DNA from: Candidatus Lambdaproteobacteria bacterium
GTDB lineage: Bacteria; SAR324; JACQKK01
Direction: 5' to 3'
DNA length: 52,461 nucleotides
Assembly: GCA_016204605.1 (NCBI GenBank)
Contig: JACQKK010000156.1
Coordinates: 1-52,461, forward strand
This document shows, piece by piece, positions 7,575 through 16,575 of this stretch; the stretch's first letter is position 1, and each line of letters begins with the position of its first letter. Under the pieces are notes generated by a model. The model ran no database searches, was not told the origin of the DNA, and worked only from the letters and a program-made list of their open reading frames with translations. The position numbers were made by a program, and so were the translations under genes.

Positions 7575-9167
7575 CTACTTGTCGAGCCACACCTCCTGGA
7601 GCCGCCAGCCGTTGTAGATGCTCTGGTGCGGAATCCAGTTCTTCACGTAGGGGCGGTGGGGATAGTAAAACTTGCGGTAGGCGAGGTACGGCCGGGCGAG
7701 ATCAAGCTGAAGCTGCACGTCGATCTCGTTGACCATCCTCTTGCGCTTCGCCTGGTCCGGTTCCGACGACTGCGCATCGAATCTCTTCTCCAGCTCGGGG
7801 TTGCAGTAGCTGGAATAGTTCCGTTGCGAGTAACACTTGTAGGTTTCGTAGAACGTCGCATCGGGGTCGTCAACGCCGATGGCGGTGGCGTTGATGCCCA
7901 TCTGAACTTCACGGCGGGCGACCATTCCGTACCAGACGCCCGTCTCAATGGTCTGCAGCTCCGCCGCGATGCCGACCTGCTTGAGCTCGCCGATCGCCCA
8001 GGAGGCCACCGGCGGGTACTGCGCCTCGTTGCGCGTGGTCACCTTGAACCGCAGGGGGTTGGCCGGGCCGTAGCCTGCCTCGGCCAGCAGGCGCCGCGCC
8101 TCGGCCTTGTTCCGGGCCGGATCGCCGAAGCCGGGCAACGGCTTGAGTTGTTCTTCGGTCAGCCCCCACTGGCCGTGCGGTGAGGGTATCAGCGCCCCGC
8201 CGGGCACGGCGCCGCCCTGGTACACGCTCTGGATGAGCGCATAGCGGTTCATGGCCAGGCTCACCGCCTGCCGCACCTTGGGCTTGTCGAAGGGCGGCTT
8301 GTTGGCGTTGATGATCAGGTTGATCGTGGCGTTCGAGACCCGTTCGTTGAACACCAGCGTCGGGTCGGCCGCCTTGAGTTGCTCATAGAGGGGCTTGGAA
8401 ACGGTATTCACCGTTCCTACGTCGACCTGGCCCGAAATCAGCGCGGCGTTTTGCGTGCTCGCGCCGCGGATGACGTAGAACACCGCGCCATCGAGATAGG
8501 GCCTGCCCTGTACGAAGTAGTGGGGATTCCTCACCACCTCGATCCGCTGCTCCGTGACGTACTGCTGGAATCGGAAGGGGCCGGTGCCCATGGCGGTGGC
8601 GCGCCACTGGGTTGGCGTGGTGTGAGCCGCGTGCACCGGCGAGTACCCGCCCGCCAGCATCGCCAGCAGCGAGGGCTGGCGCCGGCCCAGCTTGAAGGTC
8701 ACCTCGTGGTCGCCATTGACGACGATCTCCTTGACGTTCGAGTACCAGAGCTTGCGCGGGTTCAACTTGGGGCGCTGCTCGGAAGCGCCCCGCACCACAT
8801 CGAACGTGTGCTTGACGTCGCGGCCGGTGAACGGTTTGCCGTCATGCCACTTCACCGCCTGGCGGAGCTTGAACGTCAGTTCCGTACCATCGGCGCTCCA
8901 GCGCCAGCTTTGCGCCAGATCGGGAACGATGGTGTCCAGCGTCTCCTGGCGCTGGAAAACGTCGAACACCACCACGTTGTTGTATACGGTCGCCAGCGAA
9001 GCCACCGTGGAGGTGATCGCCGACTCGTGGACGGAGAGGTCAATCGGAACCGTGCTGGCGGTCAGCCGCAGCACGCCGCCGTACTTCTGGGCAGATGCCG
9101 GCGAGCCCGCCAGTGCGCCGGCCATGCAAAGCGCCGCCAGCAGGCGGCCGGATCGGGGCCAGATCAT
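7575..9167 (-). CDS. ABC transporter substrate-binding protein, family 5 (peptide/opine type), copy A
   Basis: 530-residue periplasmic binding protein of the DppA/OppA family 5. It has a signal peptide (hydrophobic to ASAQ, residues about 1-27), then KYGGVLRL, VVFDVFQRQETLD, the family block VPDLAQSWRWSADGTELTF and KLRQAVKWHDGKPFTGRDVK. ATG 9167 is supported by GGAG 10-13 bases upstream. No permease or ATPase gene is adjacent, so it is an orphan binding protein. It is a close paralogue of the next upstream gene: identical length, shared VYNNVVVFDVFQ, NPRKLWY, ATAIGVDDPDA and the same QEVWLDK end. Likely ligands are peptides or other amphipathic small molecules; this is family knowledge only. 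Confidence 0.92.
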   Translation of the reverse strand: MIWPRSGRLLAALCMAGALAGSPASAQKYGGVLRLTASTVPIDLSVHESAITSTVASLATVYNNVVVFDVFQRQETLDTIVPDLAQSWRWSADGTELTFKLRQAVKWHDGKPFTGRDVKHTFDVVRGASEQRPKLNPRKLWYSNVKEIVVNGDHEVTFKLGRRQPSLLAMLAGGYSPVHAAHTTPTQWRATAMGTGPFRFQQYVTEQRIEVVRNPHYFVQGRPYLDGAVFYVIRGASTQNAALISGQVDVGTVNTVSKPLYEQLKAADPTLVFNERVSNATINLIINANKPPFDKPKVRQAVSLAMNRYALIQSVYQGGAVPGGALIPSPHGQWGLTEEQLKPLPGFGDPARNKAEARRLLAEAGYGPANPLRFKVTTRNEAQYPPVASWAIGELKQVGIAAELQTIETGVWYGMVARREVQMGINATAIGVDDPDATFYETYKCYSQRNYSSYCNPELEKRFDAQSSEPDQAKRKRMVNEIDVQLQLDLARPYLAYRKFYYPHRPYVKNWIPHQSIYNGWRLQEVWLDK

Positions 9168-9303
9168 CTTTTCAGCTCCAGATTGGGCGACGGCGGGCTT
9201 CCCCGGAGCCCCGTGCGCCGAGCGATGGTGCGCCGCGCTTCCCCCCAAGGGCGGATCGACATGCCGGCCCACCCGGGCCGGCAACTTGCCAGGTCCGTGC
9301 CGG

Positions 9304-10896
9304 CTACTTGTCGAGCCACACCTCCTGCATGCGCCAGCCGTTGAAGATGCTGGTGTGCGGCAGCCAGTTCTTCACGTAGGCGCGGTGGGCGTAGTAGAAC
9401 GTTCGGTAGGCGAGATAGGGTCGCGCCACCTCCCGCTGCAGCGTCATGTCGATCTCCCGCACCAGCTGCTGCCGCTTGGCCTTGTCGGTTTCCACCGACT
9501 GCGCATCGAACTGCTTCTCCAGCTCGGGGTTGCAGTAATCGGAGTAGTTGCGTTGGGAGTTGCAGGCGTAGTTCTCGTACAGCACCGCGTCGGGATCGTC
9601 CACGCCGATGGCGGTGGCGTTCATGCCGAGCTGGAAGTCGCGCCTGGCCACCATACCGTACCAGGTGCCTGTATCGATGGATTTCATCTCCGCCTGCACC
9701 CCCACATCGGCCAGCTGGGAGATCATCCAGGCTGCCGGGCCCGTGTACGCGAGGTTGGTGCGCGTGGAGATGACGATCTTGAGGGGGCGGTTCGGGCCGT
9801 AACCGGCCTCGGCCAGCAGCTTGCGCGCCTCGGACTTGTTGGCTTCGGGGTCTCCGTAGCCGGGCATCGTCTTGAGCTGCTCGGGCGTCAGACCCCAGTA
9901 GCCGTAAGGGGCGGGGATCATGGCCCCGCCCGGCACCGCGCCGTTCTGGTAGATGCTGCGGATGAGTGCGTTGCGGTCCATGGCCAGGTTCACGGCTTGG
10001 CGCAGCCGCAGGTCGTTGAGGGGAGGCTTTTTGGTGTTGACGATGATGTTCAGCGTGGCGTTGCTGGGGGTCGGCACGAATTGAACTGTCGGATCGGCCG
10101 CCTTGAGCTGGTCGTACAAGGGCTTGGGGGTGTCGTTGATCGTCCCCACATCCACCTGCCCGGATACCAGCGCCGCATTCTGGGAGGTCGGGTTGCGGAT
10201 GATGTTGAGCACCACGCCGTCCAGGTACGGACGCCCCTTGACGAAGTACGCGCGGTTCTTCTCCAGCGCCACCCGCTGCTCCCGCACGTACTCCTTGAGC
10301 TTGAACGGCCCGGTGCCCACGGCCGTCGTGCGGAGCGCGGCGGGCGAAACATGGGCGGGATACACCGGCGAGCAGCCACACGCGAGCAGCACCACCAGCG
10401 AAGGCTGGTAGCGCCCCACCTTGAACACCACCTCGTGATCGCCCCGGGTGACGATCTCCTTGACGTTCGCATACCAGAGCTTGCGCGGGTTCAGCTTCAG
10501 GCGGGCCTTGGACACGCCGCGGACCACGTCGAAAGTGTGCTTCACGTCCTCGCTGGTGAAGGGCTTGCCATCGTGCCACGTGACGCCGGAGCGCAGCTTG
10601 AAGCGCAGCTCCTTGCCATCCGCGCTCCAGTTCCAGCTTTCGGCCAGGTCGGGCACCACCGTCTCCAGCGTTTCCAGCTTCTGGAACACATCGAACACGA
10701 CCACGTTGTTGTAGACCGGCTGCATGGACTCCGTCGTATCCACCACGGCCGACTCGTGGATGGAGAGGTCCGGCGGGTTGCTGCGGATGGTGGCCTGCAG
10801 CACGCCTCCGTACTTCTGGGCCTGGGCATCGCCCGAGGCCCCCAGCGTCGTGAGCGCACCCACGACCAACGCGACAAGCATCCGGTTCCGCGGCAT
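9304..10896 (-). CDS. ABC transporter substrate-binding protein, family 5, copy B
   Basis: 530 residues, tandem paralogue of copy A. The signal peptide (MPRNRMLVALVVGALTTLG to DAQAQ) differs from that of copy A, while the mature proteins are strongly similar from KYGGVL onward. Blocks seen: VVPDLAESWNWSADGKELRF, VKHTFDVVRG, AVGTGPFKLKEYV, RQAVNLAMDRNALI and YACNSQRNYSDYCNPELEKQ. ATG 10896 has GGGAGAGAG immediately upstream. The same frame stays open far upstream to 12753, but that extension overlaps the LLM and hydrolase genes and is not coding. Copy B is first in a probable operon B-A-PrpD; the 136 bp between B and A contain no gene. Confidence 0.92.
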   Translation of the reverse strand: MPRNRMLVALVVGALTTLGASGDAQAQKYGGVLQATIRSNPPDLSIHESAVVDTTESMQPVYNNVVVFDVFQKLETLETVVPDLAESWNWSADGKELRFKLRSGVTWHDGKPFTSEDVKHTFDVVRGVSKARLKLNPRKLWYANVKEIVTRGDHEVVFKVGRYQPSLVVLLACGCSPVYPAHVSPAALRTTAVGTGPFKLKEYVREQRVALEKNRAYFVKGRPYLDGVVLNIIRNPTSQNAALVSGQVDVGTINDTPKPLYDQLKAADPTVQFVPTPSNATLNIIVNTKKPPLNDLRLRQAVNLAMDRNALIRSIYQNGAVPGGAMIPAPYGYWGLTPEQLKTMPGYGDPEANKSEARKLLAEAGYGPNRPLKIVISTRTNLAYTGPAAWMISQLADVGVQAEMKSIDTGTWYGMVARRDFQLGMNATAIGVDDPDAVLYENYACNSQRNYSDYCNPELEKQFDAQSVETDKAKRQQLVREIDMTLQREVARPYLAYRTFYYAHRAYVKNWLPHTSIFNGWRMQEVWLDK

Positions 10897-10996
10897 GACT
10901 CTCTCTCCCGTGGGTGCGGCTTGGACTCCCCCGAACCTGGCCCAACCGCAGCGATACGCGATGGCAAGACGCCCCTGGGATCGGCTGCGCAGCGAG

Positions 10997-11010
10997 GGGA
11001 TCGCGATCCC
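10997..11010. promoter_or_regulatory. Perfect 14-bp palindrome in divergent intergenic region
   Basis: GGGATCGCGATCCC is its own reverse complement. It sits in the 342-bp space between binding protein B (leftward) and the LLM gene (rightward), where a regulator binding site would be expected. No clear -35/-10 pair could be fixed in this space and nothing else is seen in 10897-11238. A function as operator is inference. Confidence 0.3.
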
Positions 11011-11238
11011 GGGAGTCACGGTGGTGGTACCTTTCCTACCGCGCCACGGGCCGCTTGCCAACCCCACCGTTTGGCCCTGGCGCAGCGAGCCGGTTCCGGA
11101 TAGACGTGGTGGACCACCCGCGGCGCCGTGGCCCTCGATCGCACCCCTGGCACACGCTGGCAGCCGCTCGCACACGCCGGCCCGACGGGCCGCGCCTCGA
11201 CCATCGCCGTGCAGCACCGCCCTCGCCCGGAGTCCCGC

Positions 11239-12174
11239 ATGGAAATCGGCATGTACATCGAGAACCGCGGCCCCGCTGCCACGCCCGAGAACCTGACCCG
11301 CTATGCCCAGCGGGCCGAGGCGCTCGGGTTCCGCTTCCTCTGCCTGAGCGAGCACGTGGTGGCGCCGGTGCGCCCGCCGGAACGGGACCAGTACCGCCTC
11401 AAGAACAAGGTGCACGGTTGGGACGACGTGCACACCTACTATGAGCCGCTCGTGACGCTGGCCTATCTCGGCGGCAAGACGCAGACGATCCGGCTCGGCA
11501 CCAGCGTGATGATCGTGCCCTACCGCAACCCGGTCGTGACCGCCAAGGCGCTGGCCACCCTGGACGCGCTCACCGGCGGGCGCCTGTTCGTGGGCATCGG
11601 CACGGGCTGGTGGCAGGACGAGTATGCCGCGCTCGGTCTCGGGGATCACTTCGCCGACCGCGGCGCCCGGGCCGACGAGTACCTGCGCGTCTACAAGACC
11701 CTGTGGAGCCAGGAATCGGCCTCGTTCCACGGCCGCTACTGCCGGTTCGACGAGATCGCCTGCGCCCCCAAGCCCGTGCAGAAGCCGGCGCCGCCGATCT
11801 GGGTGGGCGGCAGCGGGCGGCGGGTGCTGCGGCGCGTCGTGGAGCTGGGCGACGTCTGGCACCCCATCGGACCGAAAGCCTCGGGCGAGCTCGATCTGGA
11901 AGACCTCGCCGCCCGGCGCGCCGAGCTGGATGCGCTGGCCTGCCATGCCGGGCGCGACCCCGCCACCATCGGCGTTTCGCTCAAGGGCCCCGTGCGCTTC
12001 AGCCCGCGCGAGCGGCGCGCGCTGGTCGGCACGCCGGCGCAGGTGGCCGACGACATCCGCGCCTACGCCGCGCGCGGCGTGACCCACCTCACCATCAACC
12101 TGGCCCGCCTGCCCGGCGACTTCCTCGAACGCATGGAGGAGATCGGCGAGCGGCTCCTGCCGCTGCTGCACTGA
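11239..12174 (+). CDS. LLM class flavin/F420-dependent oxidoreductase (TIGR03619-like)
   Basis: 311-residue TIM-barrel luciferase-like monooxygenase. Features: MEIGMYIEN start, FRFLCLSEHVVAP, LTLAYLGGKTQTIRLGTSV-type strand, YRNPVVTAKALATLDALTGG, LFVGIGTGWWQDEYAALG, PPIWVGGSGRRVLRRVVELG and the terminal VADDIRAYAARGVTHLTINL. These match the F420-dependent LLM class assigned to TIGR03619, but FMN cannot be excluded and no F420 biosynthesis gene is in the window. The reaction is unknown. ATG 11239 aligns with the family start; an open extension to 11128 is low-complexity. Its neighbours (PrpD, binding proteins, alpha/beta hydrolase) suggest a catabolic island. Confidence 0.88.
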   Translation: MEIGMYIENRGPAATPENLTRYAQRAEALGFRFLCLSEHVVAPVRPPERDQYRLKNKVHGWDDVHTYYEPLVTLAYLGGKTQTIRLGTSVMIVPYRNPVVTAKALATLDALTGGRLFVGIGTGWWQDEYAALGLGDHFADRGARADEYLRVYKTLWSQESASFHGRYCRFDEIACAPKPVQKPAPPIWVGGSGRRVLRRVVELGDVWHPIGPKASGELDLEDLAARRAELDALACHAGRDPATIGVSLKGPVRFSPRERRALVGTPAQVADDIRAYAARGVTHLTINLARLPGDFLERMEEIGERLLPLLH

Positions 12175-12205
12175 GCCGTGGCCGGGCGTTGCGGCTCGCT
12201 TGGCT

Positions 12206-12242
12206 CCTCCTTCTCGATGGGGGAGGCCGGGTGGGGGTGACC
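12206..12242. repeat. Dispersed GC-rich repeat fragment
   Basis: CTCCTCCTTCTCGATGGG followed by GGAGGCCGGGTGGGGGTGAC is related to the 5990-6026 fragment and to one arm of the larger double-hairpin elements. It lies just behind the LLM stop codon. Confidence 0.4.
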
Positions 12243-12262
12243 CGATTGCAGGGGGGCCGGCG

Positions 12263-12342
12263 CCCCGGTATGGTGAACCCGCGCGGCGCGCATGAGCCCG
12301 ATCCCGCGGCGAAATGCGATGCGGGGGTTCACCATACCGGGG
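12263..12342. promoter_or_regulatory. 18-bp perfect inverted repeat upstream of the alpha/beta hydrolase
   Basis: CCCCGGTATGGTGAACCC at 12263-12280 is exactly repeated in inverse orientation at 12325-12342, with a 44-bp centre. The right arm ends 30 bp before the hydrolase ATG. It may be a transcript hairpin, a two-site operator or the ends of a small element. No promoter hexamers could be fixed. Confidence 0.55.
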
Positions 12343-12372
12343 CCGCCACCAACCTGGCCTGTGGAGGATGCG

Positions 12373-13155
12373 ATGGACTGGATTGAAGCGAACGGCGTGG
12401 TGCTCCGGTACGACCTGAGCGGCAGCGGCAAGGACACCCTGATCCTGATTCACGAGGTCGGCGGGGGCATCGAAAGCTTCGACGAGGTGCTGCCGGCCTT
12501 CCAGCAGGAATTCCGCGTGCTGCGCTACGACCAGCGCGGCTTCGGCCTCTCGGAGAAGACCAAGGTCATCACCATCGACAGCATCATGGCCGATCTGGTG
12601 GGGCTGCTGGACGCGCTCAAGATCAGCGGGCCCTGCCACGTGGCCGGCACGGCCATGGGCGCCGGCCTCGCCATCGCCTTCGCGGCGCGCCATCCCGCGC
12701 GCACGAAGCGGCTCGCCATCTCCAGCCCCGCCACCAAGACCAATGCCCAGCACAAGCTGGACCGCGCGGCCCGCGTCAAGGCGATCCTGGAGGGCGGCAT
12801 GCGCTCCTCGGTCGATACGAGCCTGCTGCGCTCGTACCCCGAGCTGCTACGGGGCGACAAGGCGCGCTACCAGCGCTTCCGCAACCGCTGGATGATGAAC
12901 GACCCGGAGGGCTTCATCGCGCTGAACAACATGACGACGACAATGGACCTGACCGCCGACTTCGCCAAGATCACCTGCCCCACGCTGGTGATCGGCTGCA
13001 CGCACGATCCGATCCGCCCGCCCGCCATGTCCAAGGAGATCGCCGGGCAGATCCGCGGCGCCAAGTACATCGAGGTCGCCAGCGGCCACTTCATGGCGGT
13101 CGAGACGCCCGAGCTGTTCGTCCAGCACGTCTTGCCGTTCCTGAAGGGCGCGTAG
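12373..13155 (+). CDS. Alpha/beta-hydrolase-fold protein lacking the nucleophile serine
   Basis: 260-residue alpha/beta-hydrolase fold resembling 3-oxoadipate enol-lactonases. It shows LILIHEVGGGIESFDEVLPAF (oxyanion region), VLRYDQRGFGLSEK, the acid-loop CTHDPIRPP and the His loop SGHFMAVETPELF. The nucleophile elbow, normally GxSxG, reads GTAMG: codons GGC ACG GCC ATG GGC, so the serine is an alanine. Either the enzyme is catalytically dead, uses another residue, or belongs to a non-hydrolytic branch (cofactor-free oxygenases or lyases use this fold but usually keep Ser, Asp or Cys). ATG 12373 follows GTGGAGGATGC, giving a GGAG site; an in-frame ATG at 12292 would run through the inverted repeat. 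Confidence 0.85.
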   Translation: MDWIEANGVVLRYDLSGSGKDTLILIHEVGGGIESFDEVLPAFQQEFRVLRYDQRGFGLSEKTKVITIDSIMADLVGLLDALKISGPCHVAGTAMGAGLAIAFAARHPARTKRLAISSPATKTNAQHKLDRAARVKAILEGGMRSSVDTSLLRSYPELLRGDKARYQRFRNRWMMNDPEGFIALNNMTTTMDLTADFAKITCPTLVIGCTHDPIRPPAMSKEIAGQIRGAKYIEVASGHFMAVETPELFVQHVLPFLKGA

Positions 13156-13340
13156 CCGCCGGGAGCGCCTGGACCGGGGCGGGCGCAGGAACACGTGTCC
13201 CGGAACGACGCAGCGACGAATTACCGTCGAAACTCCGCCTCCGCGTCCCTGAGGAGGGCTCCGCAGGAGCCCGTCTCGAAGGGCGCGCGTTCCTTCCGCC
13301 ATCGCAACCGCAGCCCGCCGTTGCGGGCGAGCGAGCAACC

Positions 13341-14531
13341 ATGACCCACATCGTGTCCGACGTGATGCGGCAGTCCATCGAGGGTTCCTCGTGGATCCGC
13401 CGCATGTTCGAGGAAGGCGCCAGGCTGAAAGCGCAGGTCGGCGCCGAGAACGTCTTCGACCTCTCGCTGGGGAACCCGCTGCTGGAGCCGCCCGAGGGGT
13501 TCAAGGCGGCGCTGCGCGCGCTGATCGACGATCCCGCGCCGGGTCGCCACCGCTACATCCCCAACGCGGGGCTGCCCGAAACCCGGGCCTTCGTGGCGGA
13601 GGAACTGCGCGCGGCGACCGGGCTCGCCTATACGGGCGAGCAGATCGTGATGACCGTGGGCGCGGCGGGCGGCCTCAACATCGCGCTCAAGGCGCTGCTG
13701 AACCCCGGCGACGAGGTGCTGGTACCGGCGCCGTACTTCCCGGAGTACGACTTCTACGTCGCCAACCACGGCGGGCGGCTGCTCACCGTGGCCACCACGG
13801 CCGAGTTCCAGCTCGACCCCGCCGCGTTCGAGCAGCTGCTCTCGCCGCGCACGCGGGCGGTGCTGCTCAACTCCCCCAACAACCCGACCGGGGTGATCTA
13901 CCCCGCCGCGAGCCTGCGGGCGCTGGCGGCCTGGCTGGATAACGCCTCGGCGCGGATCGGCCGGCCGATCTTCCTGCTGAGCGACGAGCCCTACCGCCAC
14001 CTCGCCTTCGACGGCACCCCCGTGCCCTGGCTCCCCCCGCTGTATGCGCACACGCTGGTGATCACCTCCCACTCGAAGGACCTGGGGCTGGCCGGCGAGC
14101 GCATCGGCTACGTGGCCGTGAGCCCCCAGGCCGCCGAGGCGCCCCTGCTGATGGATGCGCTGGTGCTCGCCAACCGCATCCTCGGCTTCGTGAACGCGCC
14201 GGCGCTCTTCCAGCGCGCGCTGCCGCTGCTGAAGGGCAAGCGGGTGGACGCGGGCTACTACGAGCGGCTGCGCGACCGGATGGTGCCGCCCCTGCGCGCG
14301 ATGGGCTACCAGGTGGTCAACCCCCAGGGCGCCTTCTACGTCTTCCCCCGCACGCCCATCGCCGACGATGTGGCGTTCGTGCGCGCCTGCCAGCAGGAGC
14401 GGCTGCTGATCGTCCCCGGCAGCGGCTTCGCCGGGCCGGGCCACTTCCGGGCGTCGCTGGCCGTGGCCCCGCCGGTGATCGATCGCGCCCTGCCCGTGTT
14501 CGAGAAGGTGCTCAAGGCGTTCGGCGGGTGA
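13341..14531 (+). CDS. Pyridoxal-phosphate aminotransferase, class I/II
   Basis: 396-residue fold-type I aminotransferase. The PLP lysine is K246 in TSHSKDLGLAGERIGY; other family marks are YIPNAGLPETRAFVAEEL, LNPGDEVLVPAPYFPEYDFY, LNSPNNPTGVIY, DEPYRHLAF and the terminal FRASLAV. The motifs match the aspartate-type class I/II subgroup that annotators usually call 'pyridoxal phosphate-dependent aminotransferase'. ATG 13341 follows GCGAGCGAGCAACC, a weak ribosome site. It stands alone on the plus strand, 185 bp behind the hydrolase and convergent with the DUF2442 gene. The amino donor and acceptor are not evident. Confidence 0.9.
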   Translation: MTHIVSDVMRQSIEGSSWIRRMFEEGARLKAQVGAENVFDLSLGNPLLEPPEGFKAALRALIDDPAPGRHRYIPNAGLPETRAFVAEELRAATGLAYTGEQIVMTVGAAGGLNIALKALLNPGDEVLVPAPYFPEYDFYVANHGGRLLTVATTAEFQLDPAAFEQLLSPRTRAVLLNSPNNPTGVIYPAASLRALAAWLDNASARIGRPIFLLSDEPYRHLAFDGTPVPWLPPLYAHTLVITSHSKDLGLAGERIGYVAVSPQAAEAPLLMDALVLANRILGFVNAPALFQRALPLLKGKRVDAGYYERLRDRMVPPLRAMGYQVVNPQGAFYVFPRTPIADDVAFVRACQQERLLIVPGSGFAGPGHFRASLAVAPPVIDRALPVFEKVLKAFGG

Positions 14532-14571
14532 AGGCAGGCTCTACGGGGCACCACCCGGTAAGCCTGTCCGC

Positions 14572-14823
14572 TCAGATTCGATCCTGGCGCTGCTGGGCGA
14601 TCTGCCGATGGAGGGCATCGGGCGCGAGGTCTGCGCCGTTGGGCCAGCACACGGCGCCATACTCGTCCACGGCGACACGGGCGAAGAACGTCGGATCCTT
14701 GAGCGGCGCGAACATCGGGCCGAAAAGGCGATCGGCCAAACACACTTCGCCCGTCAGGCCGTCGTCGAATTCGATGCGCAGGGTATATCCCTCAAGCGGT
14801 GTGGCGGCGATGATCTTGTGCAT
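14572..14823 (-). CDS. DUF2442 domain-containing protein
   Basis: 83-residue protein matching DUF2442: MHKIIAATPLEGYTLRIEF, DDGLTGEVCLADRLFG, MFAPLKDPTFFARVAVDEYG and the diagnostic VCWPNGADLAPDALH. DUF2442 genes are often paired with DUF4160 genes in small modules suspected to be toxin-antitoxin-like, but no DUF4160 gene is visible here. It starts 38 bp behind queC and is probably the last gene of the lepA-SDR-queC run. The start ATG 14823 was selected by fit to the family; the frame is open further upstream into queC. Confidence 0.8.
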   Translation of the reverse strand: MHKIIAATPLEGYTLRIEFDDGLTGEVCLADRLFGPMFAPLKDPTFFARVAVDEYGAVCWPNGADLAPDALHRQIAQQRQDRI

Positions 14824-14861
14824 GTGATCTCGAAGCTTCGGTTGGTGACCCGCCCGCCCCC

Positions 14862-15620
14862 TCACGCCCCATACCGCGTGGGGTCGGCCACGTTGGCCTC
14901 GGCGAAGCCCTTCCTGCGCAGCAGGCAGGCGTCGCACGCGCCGCAATGGTCGCCGCCGGGGGTGGGGTCGTAGCAGGAGTGGGTGAGCGCGTAGGCGAGC
15001 CCGAGGGCATGGCCGGCGCGGATGATCTCCGCCTTCGTGAGGTGGATCAGCGGGGTCTCGATCGTGACCGGGCTACCCTCCACCCCGGCCTTGGTGGCGA
15101 GCGCGGCCAGCCGCTGGAAGGCGGCGATGTATTCCGGGCGGCAGTCGGGGTAGCCGGAGTAATCCACGGCGGTCACGCCGATGTAGATGCGGCGCGCCGC
15201 CAGCACCTCGGCCAGGCCGAGCGCGAAGGCGAGGAAGATCGTGTTCCGCGCCGGAACGTAGGTGCTGGGGATGCCCTGACCGATGGCCGCCAGGCTGCGG
15301 GCCTTCGGGACGGCAGTGCTCCAGCCGGCACCAAGAGCGATGCCGCCGCCCGTCAGCGCCGAGGGGCCGATCGCCGTGGGGTCCAGCCGCACGATGCGGT
15401 GCTCCTCGGCGCCCAGGGCGCGGGCCACGCGCGCCGCGGCCTCCAGCTCGATCCGGTGGCGCTGCCCGTAGTCGAACGACAGGCACGTGCAGGCGTGGCC
15501 CGCCGCCCGGGCCATCGCCAGCATGGTCGAGGAATCGAGCCCGCCGCTGAGCAGCACCACGGCACCTTGGGGGGCGGCGCGGGATGCAGTGGCGCGGCCT
15601 GAGCCTGCACGGTCGGTCAT
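14862..15620 (-). CDS. queC: 7-cyano-7-deazaguanine (preQ0) synthase QueC
   Basis: Converts 7-carboxy-7-deazaguanine and ammonia to preQ0 using ATP, in the cytoplasmic queuosine pathway. 252 residues: PP-loop [10 protein letters not shown] at residues 23-32, then [36 protein letters not shown] and [13 protein letters not shown], all standard QueC blocks. The zinc site is C216, C226, C229 and C232, close to the E. coli spacing. queD, queE and queF are not in the window. It lies 47 bp behind the SDR gene on the same strand. Confidence 0.95.
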   Translation of the reverse strand: MTDRAGSGRATASRAAPQGAVVLLSGGLDSSTMLAMARAAGHACTCLSFDYGQRHRIELEAAARVARALGAEEHRIVRLDPTAIGPSALTGGGIALGAGWSTAVPKARSLAAIGQGIPSTYVPARNTIFLAFALGLAEVLAARRIYIGVTAVDYSGYPDCRPEYIAAFQRLAALATKAGVEGSPVTIETPLIHLTKAEIIRAGHALGLAYALTHSCYDPTPGGDHCGACDACLLRRKGFAEANVADPTRYGA

Positions 15621-15667
15621 GGTTACCGGGGAAGTATCAAGGCGTTGGGCATGGTGTTGGGCAGCGG

Positions 15668-16480
<813 letters not shown>

Positions 16481-16575
16481 GGCCGGGTCTGTTCCATGGC
16501 GATGCGCGGGCTGGCCAGGCGGCGGCGTCAGGCCGGTCGGGGCGGGGATGACGGAGCGCTACGCTCCCAGGCGCG

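Noticed and set aside
10897-12753. Upstream continuation of the binding-protein B frame to give 1149 codons
   Set aside because: The extension is antisense to the LLM and alpha/beta-hydrolase genes; the signal peptide and ribosome site place the start at 10896.
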